The notes beneath the pieces are model-generated. The model did not search any database. It had not been told where the DNA came from and worked only from the letters and a program-made list of their open reading frames with translations. Shown piece by piece: positions 29,038-38,016 of a DNA stretch of 64,000 nt. This DNA comes from Ereboglobus sp. Lineage in GTDB: Bacteria > Verrucomicrobiota > Verrucomicrobiia > Opitutales > Opitutaceae. Every line of letters begins with the position of its first letter. Position 1 is the stretch's first letter. The translations under genes were made by a program, and so were the position numbers. The stretch lies in contig JARKRC010000056.1 in NCBI GenBank assembly GCA_029974595.1, forward strand, positions 248,001 to 312,000, given 5' to 3'.

Positions 29038-30885
29038 ATGAATTCGGAAGCTGTCAACGCGCTCATCGCAAAGAATCCGACGCTCAAAGCGTCCAAAGCC
29101 AAGCTGGAGGCCATGAAGCCCGGCAGCTACGTCATCCACAACAGCTGGGGCTTTGGCCAGATCAAGTCCTACAACGAAGGCACGCAACGCCTCATCATCG
29201 ATTTCCTCGACAAAAAAGGCCACTCCATGGATCCCGCCTTCTGCGTTAACACCATGGAAGTCCTCTCCGCGAAACACCTTCTCGTCCGCAAGCAGACCGA
29301 AGCCGCCAAGATCAACAAGCTCATCGCCGAGCAGCCCGCCGAACTCATCGTCGAAGCCCTGCAGTCCTATCCCAACCACGCGACCACCGCGATAGACCTC
29401 GAACTCACGCTCGCCCAAGTCGTCGGAGGATCCAATTTCAAAAAATGGTGGACCGCCGCGAAAAAAGCCATCGCGCGCGACCCCCGCATCGTCATCCCCG
29501 CCAAGAAAACCGAATGCTACATCCTCCGCGACATCCCCATTGCCGCCGAGGACGAAATCGAGGACGATTTCAATGCCACCCGCTCCGCCCGCCGCCGCAT
29601 CGCGCTCGCCGAGGAGCTCCTGAGCACCCTTTCCGCCGCCAAGAACACCAAAAAAGACGTCAGCAAAGTGCTCAGTGCGATCACCGACGTCGTGCAGAAC
29701 AGCAACCAGCTCGATACCGCGCAAAAACTCTACGGCGCCTACATCCGCGACGCGCTCGCACGCCACACCGGGATCGACGTCGCCACGCTCGAACCCTCGC
29801 AAGGCTCCCTCGTCTCCAACCAGCGCGAACTCGGCTCCATCGCCGAAAAAATCCCCGTCCAGTTCCAGGGCAAGTTCCTCGAACTCATCAAGGAAACGCA
29901 TCCTGCCGACTACGTGGACATCACATTCGGCCTCCTCAAGAACAGCCAGGGCAAGTTCACCACCGAGTGTATTAACTTCCTCGTTGAAAACGAGCAATCC
30001 GAACGCCTGGCCGCCTCCCTCAAGCGCTGGCAGACCGAGCAAAATCTCCGCGCCCCGGTGCTCCTCTGGATCATCAAAAATCGCAATTCCAAGAAGTTCG
30101 CGAAACTCCTCCACGATCTCATCGCCCCGCGCCTCCTGAGCTCCATTTTCTACGCGATTGACTATGAGGCGCTCCAAGCCGCCTCGGCCCGCCGGATCCC
30201 GCTCGCCGAGATGCTCAGCGACGACACCGAGCTCATCGGCGACCTCCTTCGCGAAGCCGATCCTGAAACGGCTCGTGACCTCGCCAGCGCGCTCCTCCTC
30301 AACCAAGGCTTCGAAGAGCTCACCAAAAAATCGCTCCTCGCCCGCTTCATCAAAATCTTCCCCGCCATCCAGACGCTTGTCGCCAGCGACGCCGAAGGAA
30401 AGGAAGAGCAGCTCCTCGTTTCCCGCGAGAGCTACGAGCGCAAGCGCGAGGAATACGAAACGATCAAGTCGAAGAAAATTCCGGAAAATTCCCGTGCCAT
30501 CGCCGCCGCCCGCGAGCATGGCGATCTCAAGGAAAACTCCGAATACAAAATGGCCAAGCAGGACCAGCAGGTCCTCATGGCCCAGAAAGCGCAGCTCGAA
30601 CGGGAAATCGGACGCGCCCGCATCACCGACTTCACCGAGGCCACCAACGACCAGGTCGGCGTCGGCAGCGTTGTCGATGTCAGAACCTCCGGCGGCAAAT
30701 CCGCCCGCTACACGATCCTTGGCGCATGGGACAGCGTCCCCGAGCAAAACATCATCGCCTACAAAACCCCGCTTGGCCTCGCCCTTCTCTCGAAAAAAGT
30801 AGGCGACACCGTCACGGTCAAAATCGGCGCCGCCGAGGAGACCTACACCGTCACAGCCATCTCGCGCCACATGGATGCCAAATAA
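29038..30885 (+). CDS. greA: GreA/GreB-family transcript cleavage factor with long N-terminal extension
   Basis: C-terminal 'YERKREEYETIKSKKIPENSRAIAAAREHGDLKENSEYKMAKQDQQVLMAQKAQLEREIGRARI...VGVGSVVDVRTSGG'; ~460-residue N-terminal part begins 'MKPGSYVIHNSWGFGQIKSYNEGTQRLIIDFLDKKGHSM'. Confidence 0.85.
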   Translation: MNSEAVNALIAKNPTLKASKAKLEAMKPGSYVIHNSWGFGQIKSYNEGTQRLIIDFLDKKGHSMDPAFCVNTMEVLSAKHLLVRKQTEAAKINKLIAEQPAELIVEALQSYPNHATTAIDLELTLAQVVGGSNFKKWWTAAKKAIARDPRIVIPAKKTECYILRDIPIAAEDEIEDDFNATRSARRRIALAEELLSTLSAAKNTKKDVSKVLSAITDVVQNSNQLDTAQKLYGAYIRDALARHTGIDVATLEPSQGSLVSNQRELGSIAEKIPVQFQGKFLELIKETHPADYVDITFGLLKNSQGKFTTECINFLVENEQSERLAASLKRWQTEQNLRAPVLLWIIKNRNSKKFAKLLHDLIAPRLLSSIFYAIDYEALQAASARRIPLAEMLSDDTELIGDLLREADPETARDLASALLLNQGFEELTKKSLLARFIKIFPAIQTLVASDAEGKEEQLLVSRESYERKREEYETIKSKKIPENSRAIAAAREHGDLKENSEYKMAKQDQQVLMAQKAQLEREIGRARITDFTEATNDQVGVGSVVDVRTSGGKSARYTILGAWDSVPEQNIIAYKTPLGLALLSKKVGDTVTVKIGAAEETYTVTAISRHMDAK

Positions 30886-30956
30886 CGCGAGCAAGCGTCC
30901 CCTGCGGAGTGCGGCGGGCAGACACCGCGCTCCCAAATTTGCAATCTCCCCCGCCC

Positions 30957-31646
30957 ATGCTTGACCTGACACCTTTCTTAAAAGGCTTGGGCGCCGGTTT
31001 TGCGGTCTGTGTGGCCATCGGCCCCATAGCCATATTGATACTGCGCCGCACGATTGCCGATGGACGTCTGGCGGGCCTCGTTTCCGGCCTCGGCGCCGCC
31101 GCGGCGGACTCGCTTATCGGCGCGCTCGGCGCGCTCTTCCTTTCGTGGATTCTTCCCATTCTCGATGCCCACAACACGGCCGTCCAGTTTGTCGGCGGCG
31201 GCGTCGTGATTTCAATGGGCATCTTTCTGCTCTGCACGCCGCCGCGCATCAAGGAAGTCAACCGCCCCGTGCACGAGCGCAATTTGCTTGTCGCGTTTTT
31301 TTCGACGGCCGCGCTTACGATGTCGAATCCCATCACGCTCCTGAGCATGACGACGATCATCGCGGCGACGGGCATGGGCGGCCCCGACACGAATTACACG
31401 CACGCGGCGCTGCTTGTGGCGGGAATTTTTTCCGCGTCGATGATGTGGTGGATTTTTCTCTGCACATGCGCGCACGGCATGGCGCGGGCGCTGGGGCATG
31501 GATTCCTGAAAACCATCAACATGGTCGCCGCGATCATCGTGATCATTTTCGGCGTGTGGATGGTTGTGAACCAAGCCCGGAAAAAAATCTCCGAGCACCA
31601 GCACCGGCCAGCGCAGGCGCATGTCGCGCCGGCTGAAATGCAGTAG
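30957..31646 (+). CDS. LysE family translocator
   Basis: 'FLKGLGAGFAVCVAIGPIAILILRRTIADGRLAGLVSGLGAAAADSLIGALGAL' and further TM segments; ATG at 30957 in frame. Confidence 0.85.
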   Translation: MLDLTPFLKGLGAGFAVCVAIGPIAILILRRTIADGRLAGLVSGLGAAAADSLIGALGALFLSWILPILDAHNTAVQFVGGGVVISMGIFLLCTPPRIKEVNRPVHERNLLVAFFSTAALTMSNPITLLSMTTIIAATGMGGPDTNYTHAALLVAGIFSASMMWWIFLCTCAHGMARALGHGFLKTINMVAAIIVIIFGVWMVVNQARKKISEHQHRPAQAHVAPAEMQ

Positions 31647-31659
31647 CGCGGGCGCGGAA

Positions 31660-32952
31660 TCAGGCGCGGATTTTCACGGAGCGTCCGTGGGCGTCGAGTT
31701 TTTCCATCGCGGCAAAAACGCCGGTGACATCGTTGCCCTTTTTCACGCCCGACGGAGAATAACGGACGATGCTCGTGCGGCGCATGAAATCGGCGGTGCG
31801 CAGGCCGCTCAAAAAGCGGGAGGTGCGCGCGGTGGGCAAAACGTGGCTCGGGCCGGCTGTGAAATCGCCGAGGGCCGTCGGGGTGTGGTTGCCGAGGAAA
31901 ATCGCGCCGGCAGTCGTGATTTCGCGGAGGAGTTTTTTCTCCGATGTGTTTTTCACGATGATTTCGAGGTGTTCGGGCGCGACGTAGTTGGCGATGCCGG
32001 CGATTTGCGCGAGCGAGGGCGCTTCGATGGCAAGGAAACCGCCGGCGAGGACGGCCTGTATTTTCCCGAGGCGGGCCAGGAGCGTGAGCTGGTTTTGAAT
32101 TTCGGCGGATACGCGGTCGATGATTTCTTGCGAGGTGGCGACGAGATAGACTTTTTCGCGGCCTGAACCGTGTTCCGCCTGGGCGAGGATGTCGGCGGCG
32201 ACGAAGTCGGGGCGTGCGGTATCGTCGGCGATGACCATGACTTCGCTGGGACCCGGGAGCGAATCGACCCCGACGGTGCCGAAAACCTGGCGCTTGGCCT
32301 CGCAGACATAGGCATTGCCGGGGCCGAAGATTTTATCGACCGCGGGGATGGTTGCGGTGCCGTAAGCCATGGCCCCGACGGCTTGCACGCCGCCGATGCG
32401 ATAGACCTCGCTCACACCGACGACATGCAGGGCGGCGAGAAGCTCGGGGGCGACTTTGCCGGACGGATCGGAAGGCGTGAAGGCGGCGATTTGCGGGCAG
32501 CCCGCGATTTTGGCGAGCGTGGCCGTCATGAGGACGGTGGAAACGAGGGGAACTTGTCCGCCGGGGATGTAGAGGCCGACGCGGTGGATGGGATCGAATT
32601 TTTCGCCGACATCGGCGCCGTGTTTGTTTTTCGCCATCCAGTCTTTGGGGACGCCCTTGCGATTGTAGGTGAGGACGTTTTCGTGCGCGGTCTCGATGGC
32701 TTTGCGACTGGCCGTCGGAAGTTTTTTTGCGGCGTCGGCGAGGTGTTCGGGATTGATGCGGAATTCGCGGGCGCGGAGTTTTGCGCCGTCGAATTTTGCG
32801 GCGTAATAGGCGATGGCTTCGTCACCGCGCGCGCGGATGTCGGCGAGGATGGCGGTGACGCTGGAGGCGATTTCGGCGGAGGGTTCGGCGGCGCGGCAAA
32901 AAGCGGCGAGATCGTCGGAGAAGGTTTTGCTGGTGGCGGAGAGCGTGCGCAT
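31660..32952 (-). CDS. hisD: Histidinol dehydrogenase
   Basis: 'YIPGGQVPLVSTVLMTATLAKIAGCPQI', 'KIFGPGNAYVCEAKRQVFGTVGVDSLPGPSEVMVIADD', 'APEHLEI'. Confidence 0.95.
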   Translation of the reverse strand: MRTLSATSKTFSDDLAAFCRAAEPSAEIASSVTAILADIRARGDEAIAYYAAKFDGAKLRAREFRINPEHLADAAKKLPTASRKAIETAHENVLTYNRKGVPKDWMAKNKHGADVGEKFDPIHRVGLYIPGGQVPLVSTVLMTATLAKIAGCPQIAAFTPSDPSGKVAPELLAALHVVGVSEVYRIGGVQAVGAMAYGTATIPAVDKIFGPGNAYVCEAKRQVFGTVGVDSLPGPSEVMVIADDTARPDFVAADILAQAEHGSGREKVYLVATSQEIIDRVSAEIQNQLTLLARLGKIQAVLAGGFLAIEAPSLAQIAGIANYVAPEHLEIIVKNTSEKKLLREITTAGAIFLGNHTPTALGDFTAGPSHVLPTARTSRFLSGLRTADFMRRTSIVRYSPSGVKKGNDVTGVFAAMEKLDAHGRSVKIRA

Positions 32953-32968
32953 GGTTGTTTTTTTGTTT

Positions 32969-32991
32969 CGATTTAAATCGATTTAAGCCGG
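32969..32991. repeat. 23-bp direct repeat, left copy (CGATTTAAATCGATTTAAGCCGG)
   Basis: 2 mismatches to 33766-33788; overlaps stop codon of the four-helix-bundle gene. Confidence 0.75.
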
Positions 32992-33735
32992 ATCAGGCTG
33001 GGCGGAAATGTGCTGGATGGCTTTGCAGTCGGGGTAGTCGGTGCAACCCCAGAATTCTTTGCCGGCGTTGGGGCCGGTTTTGGCTTTGCGGCGTTTCATG
33101 GGTTTGCCACATTCGGGACAGGCGGGGGCATTTTCTTGCTGGGCGCGAGCCTCGACGCGGATGGCGGTCAGTTTTTCGCGAAAACCGCCGCGGAGGGCGA
33201 AAGTGTCGCCTTGTTTTTCCATCTGGCGCATCGTGGTGCGAATGGCGCGGGTCAGGATGATAAGGAGCGCGTTGGCGACGATTGTGGAGTCGGTGGAATC
33301 GAGCCACTTCGCGAACTTCTTTTGCTGGACAAGGACGTGCGCGCAGGAGTCGTGGACAAAGTCATTGCCGTAGCTTGGCCGGTCGAGCCGCACGGCATAG
33401 ACTTCCCTGGCTTCGGCGGAATCTCGATGCCAAGGGGGCTGGCGGTGGTTCATGAGCCAGTCTTCGTAGTCGCTTTGGAGTTCGGCAAGGCTGGCGCGGG
33501 CGACGTCGGTGAGTTTGATCTCGGTCTCCTTGGATGTGTTGGAACGCGCGGAGCCTTCGACAATGTTCGCTTTGCCAGAGCGGGCGGATTGGGTCATCTG
33601 GTCGTATTGGCGTCCAGTGGGGTCGATGTCGCGCGTGAGAAACTTTTTGCAGAAGCGCCGGGTTGCAAGCTGGGCGATGCACGCGAGCGTCCACGAATCG
33701 AGGATGCGGTGGCCGCCTGATGGATCGAGTTGCAT
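32983..33735 (-). CDS. Four-helix-bundle (23S rRNA IVS-like) protein with C-terminal topoisomerase-type C4 zinc finger
   Basis: 'DPTGRQYDQMTQSARSGKANIVEGSARSNTSKETEIKLTDVARASLAELQSDYEDWL' (IVS/S23 four-helix signature) and 'CPECGKPMKRRKAKTGPNAGKEFWGCTDYPDCKAI' (zf-C4 topoisomerase). Start taken at MQLDPSGG (33735). Confidence 0.82.
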   Translation of the reverse strand: MQLDPSGGHRILDSWTLACIAQLATRRFCKKFLTRDIDPTGRQYDQMTQSARSGKANIVEGSARSNTSKETEIKLTDVARASLAELQSDYEDWLMNHRQPPWHRDSAEAREVYAVRLDRPSYGNDFVHDSCAHVLVQQKKFAKWLDSTDSTIVANALLIILTRAIRTTMRQMEKQGDTFALRGGFREKLTAIRVEARAQQENAPACPECGKPMKRRKAKTGPNAGKEFWGCTDYPDCKAIQHISAQPDPA

Positions 33736-33745
33736 GGTGGAAGGG

Positions 33746-33788
33746 CGACTTAAATCGATGTGATTCGATTTAAGTCGATTTAAGTCGG
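33746..33788. repeat. Right direct repeat plus hairpin (CGACTTAAATCG-ATGTGATT-CGATTTAAGTCG-ATTTAAGTCGG)
   Basis: Perfect 12-bp inverted repeat 33746-33757/33766-33777; 33766-33788 is the direct-repeat partner of 32969-32991. Confidence 0.75.
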
Positions 33789-33793
33789 GCAGC

Positions 33794-35341
33794 TCACTCC
33801 CACTCGATGGTCGCGGGGGGTTTGCTGCTGATGTCGAGGACGACACGGCTCACGCCACGGACTTCGTTGGTGATGCGGTTCGAGATTTTCTGGAGGAGCG
33901 GATTCGGGAGCTTGGCCCAGTCGGCGGTCATGGCGTCGATGGATTCCACGAGGCGGAGCGCGATCACGTCGGCGTAGTTGCGTTCGTCGCCGATCACGCC
34001 GACGGATTTCACAGGCAGATAAACGCAGAAGCTCTGCCAGATTTTGTAATAGAGCCCGGCGGCCATCATTTCCTCGTGGAGAATGGCGTCGGCTTCGCGG
34101 AGCACGTCGAGGCGTTCCTTCGTGATGTCGCCGACGACGCGCACGCCGAGGCCCGGGCCGGGGAAGGGCTGGCGCCAGACGACCTCACGGGGGAGGCCGA
34201 GTTTGGTGCCGACTTGGCGGACTTCGTCCTTGAAGAGCTGGCGGAGGGGTTCGACGAGCTTGAACTTCATGCGCTCGGGGAGGCCGCCGACGTTGTGGTG
34301 CGACTTGATCATGGCGGCGGGGTTGTTGCCGATGGCCATGCTTTCGATGACATCGGGGTAGATCGTGCCCTGGCCGAGGTATTCGATACCTTCCTTTGTT
34401 TTCAGTTCGCGGACTTTTTTCTCGAAGACTTCGATGAAGGTGGCGCCGATAATTTTGCGTTTGCGCTCGGGGTCGGTGACGCCTTTGAGGCGCTTGAGGA
34501 AGATGGCGGAGGCGTCGACGATGCGCAGGTCGATGTGGAAATGTTTCGCGTAGAGTTTTTCGACGTTTTGCGTCTCGTTTTTGCGCATGAGTCCGGTGTC
34601 GACGTAAACGCAGGTGAGCTGTTTGCCGATGGCCTTGTGGAGGAGGGCGGCGCACACGGAGGAATCGACCCCGCCGGAGAGGGCGAGGAGGACGCGGCCT
34701 TTGCCGACCTGGGCGCGGATGTCGGTGACGGATTGTTTGATGAAGTCGGCGGTGGTCCAGTTTTTCTTCACGGCGCAGATGCCAAAGAGGTAGTTGCGGA
34801 TGATGTCCATGCCGTGCTCGGTGTGCGAGACCTCGGGGTGGAACTGGATGCCGTAGAAGCGGCGTTCGGCGTTTTGGATGACGGCGAGCTCAGAGTTTTC
34901 GGTGCGGGCGACGGCGACGAAGCCTTTGGGAAGCGCGGTGAGTTTGTCGCCGTGGGAGTTCCAGACGCGGAGTTTGCGGGGCAGGGCGTCGAGGAGCGGG
35001 GATTTCTTGCGGATGGAGAGCGTGCCGTGGCCGTATTCGCGGTGCTTGCTCTTGGCGACTTTGCCGCCGAGGAGTTTTCCCATGAGTTGCACGCCGTAGC
35101 AGATGCCGAGGACGGGGACACCGAGATCGAAGATGGCCTTGTCGGGAAGCGGGGCGTTGGGGGCGAAGACGGAACTAGGGCCGCCGGAGAGGATGATGCC
35201 GGTGACGCCGTCGGCGCGGAGGGTCTCGGCGGGCGTCGCGAAGTGGTAAATCTTGGAGTAAACCTGGCACTCGCGGATGCGGCGGGCGATGACTTGCGTG
35301 TATTGGGAGCCGAAATCGAGGACGGCGATGGTTTGTGTCAT
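33794..35341 (-). CDS. guaA: GMP synthase (glutamine-hydrolysing)
   Basis: '[24 protein letters not shown]', '[11 protein letters not shown]', '[23 protein letters not shown]', '[14 protein letters not shown]', C-terminal 'KPPATIEWE'. Confidence 0.96.
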   Translation of the reverse strand: MTQTIAVLDFGSQYTQVIARRIRECQVYSKIYHFATPAETLRADGVTGIILSGGPSSVFAPNAPLPDKAIFDLGVPVLGICYGVQLMGKLLGGKVAKSKHREYGHGTLSIRKKSPLLDALPRKLRVWNSHGDKLTALPKGFVAVARTENSELAVIQNAERRFYGIQFHPEVSHTEHGMDIIRNYLFGICAVKKNWTTADFIKQSVTDIRAQVGKGRVLLALSGGVDSSVCAALLHKAIGKQLTCVYVDTGLMRKNETQNVEKLYAKHFHIDLRIVDASAIFLKRLKGVTDPERKRKIIGATFIEVFEKKVRELKTKEGIEYLGQGTIYPDVIESMAIGNNPAAMIKSHHNVGGLPERMKFKLVEPLRQLFKDEVRQVGTKLGLPREVVWRQPFPGPGLGVRVVGDITKERLDVLREADAILHEEMMAAGLYYKIWQSFCVYLPVKSVGVIGDERNYADVIALRLVESIDAMTADWAKLPNPLLQKISNRITNEVRGVSRVVLDISSKPPATIEWE

Positions 35342-35583
35342 GGGACGTGTTGGCGTGTGTTGGCGTTCGGTGAATGTGGGAAAGCGCGGCAGCAAATCAG
35401 CAGGAGAGGCGCTGGGCAAGGGTGGAGTTTTGGAGTTGTCCGGAAGTCGCGAGGCTGGTCGGAGCATCGCGCATTTTTTGCATATCACCGGATCAATCAT
35501 ATCATGGCTTGCCAAGGAAGCCGCGAAGGTATCCATTTCCGACTTTTCCTTCAGCACGTGTATAACCTCTTCGTTTTAATATC

Positions 35584-37341
35584 GTGAATATCCCGAATCT
35601 GACGCTACTAGCCGCTACCGGACCTGTTCATCTGGAACTCGCTTGGGTCGATAAAGTGATCCTGGCCGTTTACTTCGCCTTTGTGCTCGGCATCGGCTGG
35701 GTATTACGGAGGCAGGTCTCAGGAACCAAGGACTATCTTGAATCGGGCCGCTCGCTGCCGGCGTGGATTTGCGCGCTGGGTTTCATCGGGGCGAACCTTG
35801 GCGCGCAGGAAGTCATGGGCATGGCGGCGTCGGGCGCCAAATACGGCATCATGACGAGCCATTTTTACTGGGTTGGCGCGATTCCGGCGATGATCTTCGT
35901 GGCGATTTTCATGATGCCGTTCTACTACGGTTCGAAGGCGCGCTCGGTGCCGGAATACTTGAAACTGCGCTTCGACGAGAAAACGCGCGGGTTCAACGCG
36001 ATCACTTTCGCGGGGATGACGGTGATGTCGTCGGGCATTTCGATGTATGCGCTCGCGAAGCTGCTCAATCTGGTTCTCGACTGGAATTTCCACGCGTGCA
36101 TCATCATCTCGGGCGTGATCGTGCTCGCTTATATTTTGATGGGAGGGCTGACATCGGCGATCTACAACGAAGTGCTGCAGTTCTTCCTGATCGTGTTCGG
36201 TTTTCTGCCGCTTGTGTTGCTCGGCCTGAAAAACGTCGGCGGCTGGGAGGGCCTCAAGGCCAAGCTGATGCCGGTGGCAAGCGGGGCGGGTTTTGATTCG
36301 TCGGCATGGACGCATTCGTGGCAGTTCACCGGATCGGCGTCGGCCAATCCGATGGGCGTCGAGTGGTTCGGCCTTGCGATGGGCCTGGGCTTCGTGCTCT
36401 CGTTCGGCTACTGGTGCACGGACTTTCTCGTGATCCAGCGCGCGATGGCCGCGAAGGATATGGGCGCCGCGCGCCGGACGCCGATTCTCGCCGCGATTCC
36501 CAAGATGCTTTTTCCCGCGCTCGTGATTCTGCCGGGCATGATCGCAATCGCGCTGCACTCGATGGGAGACGCATCGTTCCATCTGCCTGCGAAGGGCAAC
36601 AGCCTCGACTACGACCTGGTCGTGCCCACCATGCTCCAGTATTATTTCCCGACCGGCATGCTCGGCATCGGCCTGACCGCGCTCATGGCGTCGTTCATGA
36701 GCGGCATGGCGGGCAACGTGACCGCGTTCAACACGGTCTTCACCTACGATATTTATCAGAGCTACATCAAGAAGGACGGCAGCGACCGGCACTACCTCGG
36801 CGTCAGCCGCTGGACAACCGTCATCGGCATCGCGCTGAGCATGGGAGCCGCGTATTTCGCGGCGGCGTTCAACAACATCATGGACGTGCTCCAGCTCGTG
36901 TTCGCGTTCGTGAATGCGCCGCTGTTTGCGACGTTCCTCCTCGGCATGTTCTGGCGCCGCACGACCGGGCACGCGGCGTTCACCGGCCTTGTGGTCGGCA
37001 CGCTCGCCGCGGCGATTCACCACGGGCTCTCGCTGCCCGGCGACCCATCGGTCATGGCCACCGGCGTCAAGGGCGGCTGGCTCAGCGTCGCGCACGTTTA
37101 TCCGAGCGAAATGGCGCAGAACTTCTGGACTGCGATCTGGGCGTGGTCGGCCTGCTTTGTCGTCACGATCGTCGTTTCGCTCGCGACCAAGCGGATCAAG
37201 ACCGACGATGATCTGCGCGGCCTCGTTTACTCGCTCACCCCGAAGATCAAGGACGAAGGCACCGTGTGGTGGAAACGTCCCGCGGTGTTCGGCACCGTGG
37301 TGCTGGCCTGCGCGGTCGTTCTCAACATCCTCTTCTGGTAA
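35584..37341 (+). CDS. Sodium:solute symporter family transporter
   Basis: 'YLESGRSLPAWICALGFIGANLGAQEVMGMAASGAKYGI', multiple TM segments typical of SSS family. Confidence 0.9.
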   Translation: MNIPNLTLLAATGPVHLELAWVDKVILAVYFAFVLGIGWVLRRQVSGTKDYLESGRSLPAWICALGFIGANLGAQEVMGMAASGAKYGIMTSHFYWVGAIPAMIFVAIFMMPFYYGSKARSVPEYLKLRFDEKTRGFNAITFAGMTVMSSGISMYALAKLLNLVLDWNFHACIIISGVIVLAYILMGGLTSAIYNEVLQFFLIVFGFLPLVLLGLKNVGGWEGLKAKLMPVASGAGFDSSAWTHSWQFTGSASANPMGVEWFGLAMGLGFVLSFGYWCTDFLVIQRAMAAKDMGAARRTPILAAIPKMLFPALVILPGMIAIALHSMGDASFHLPAKGNSLDYDLVVPTMLQYYFPTGMLGIGLTALMASFMSGMAGNVTAFNTVFTYDIYQSYIKKDGSDRHYLGVSRWTTVIGIALSMGAAYFAAAFNNIMDVLQLVFAFVNAPLFATFLLGMFWRRTTGHAAFTGLVVGTLAAAIHHGLSLPGDPSVMATGVKGGWLSVAHVYPSEMAQNFWTAIWAWSACFVVTIVVSLATKRIKTDDDLRGLVYSLTPKIKDEGTVWWKRPAVFGTVVLACAVVLNILFW

Positions 37342-37372
37342 TCAACAATAATCTCCAACTTTTCCAAATATC

Positions 37373-37579
37373 ATGAATCTCGATGTTCGTTTGCCGATGG
37401 GCCTGCTCTTTTTGATCCTTGGCGTTCTGCTGCTCATTTACGGAGCCGTGTCGGACCCGGCGATCTATGCGGCGCACCATAACCTCGGCCTCAATATCAA
37501 CCTGATTTGCGGTGTCATGTTCTCGGCGTTCGGCCTGCTGATGCTTTTCCTGGCAAGACGCGGGAAGAAAAAGGAGTGA
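37373..37579 (+). CDS. Small two-TM membrane protein
   Basis: 68 aa with two hydrophobic stretches and basic tail 'ARRGKKKE', just downstream of symporter. Confidence 0.6.
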   Translation: MNLDVRLPMGLLFLILGVLLLIYGAVSDPAIYAAHHNLGLNINLICGVMFSAFGLLMLFLARRGKKKE

Positions 37580-37704
37580 GACGGGAAAGCGCGGAGCTTC
37601 GATTCCGCGCTTCCGGACGCTTGTATCCAAACTTCAAATACCCGGGGCTTGCGCAACGCCCAGCCCCGGTGCTTCCGAAGGGTACGCCGAAGGGTGTGCC
37701 TTTC

Positions 37705-38001
37705 TTATTTCTCGGTTCCGCCGAGACGCTCGAAATAATCCGGCGGCAAGTCGGGGCGCTGGCGGACGGAAAGCACGTCGTGGAGCTTCGCGAGCTGGCG
37801 TTCGATTTGTTCGAGCTTTGGAGTGCCGTGCACGAGCAGGAGCATGCGGCTCTCGTCGCCGCCCGCGATGGGCACGCAGAGGATGGCCTCGAGATTGAAG
37901 GCGCGCCGGGCGAAGAGGCCCGTGACATGGGACATGACTCCCGGGTGATTGCGCACGCGAAGATCGAGAATGTGAGCTTGTGAAATGGCGGTTGTGGTCA
38001 T
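37705..38001 (-). CDS. ilvN: Acetolactate synthase small (regulatory) subunit
   Basis: ACT-domain sequence 'LDLRVRNHPGVMSHVTGLFARRAFNLEAILCVPIAGGDESRMLLLV', adjacent to ilvB. Confidence 0.88.
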   Translation of the reverse strand: MTTTAISQAHILDLRVRNHPGVMSHVTGLFARRAFNLEAILCVPIAGGDESRMLLLVHGTPKLEQIERQLAKLHDVLSVRQRPDLPPDYFERLGGTEK

Positions 38002-38016
38002 TGTGGATGGAATTAT

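Noticed and set aside
28906-30972. 688-aa minus-strand ORF
   Set aside because: Antisense to the GreA-family gene; low-complexity Gly/Asp/Glu-rich shadow translation.
34076-35587. 503-aa plus-strand ORF
   Set aside because: Antisense to guaA, no recognisable domain.
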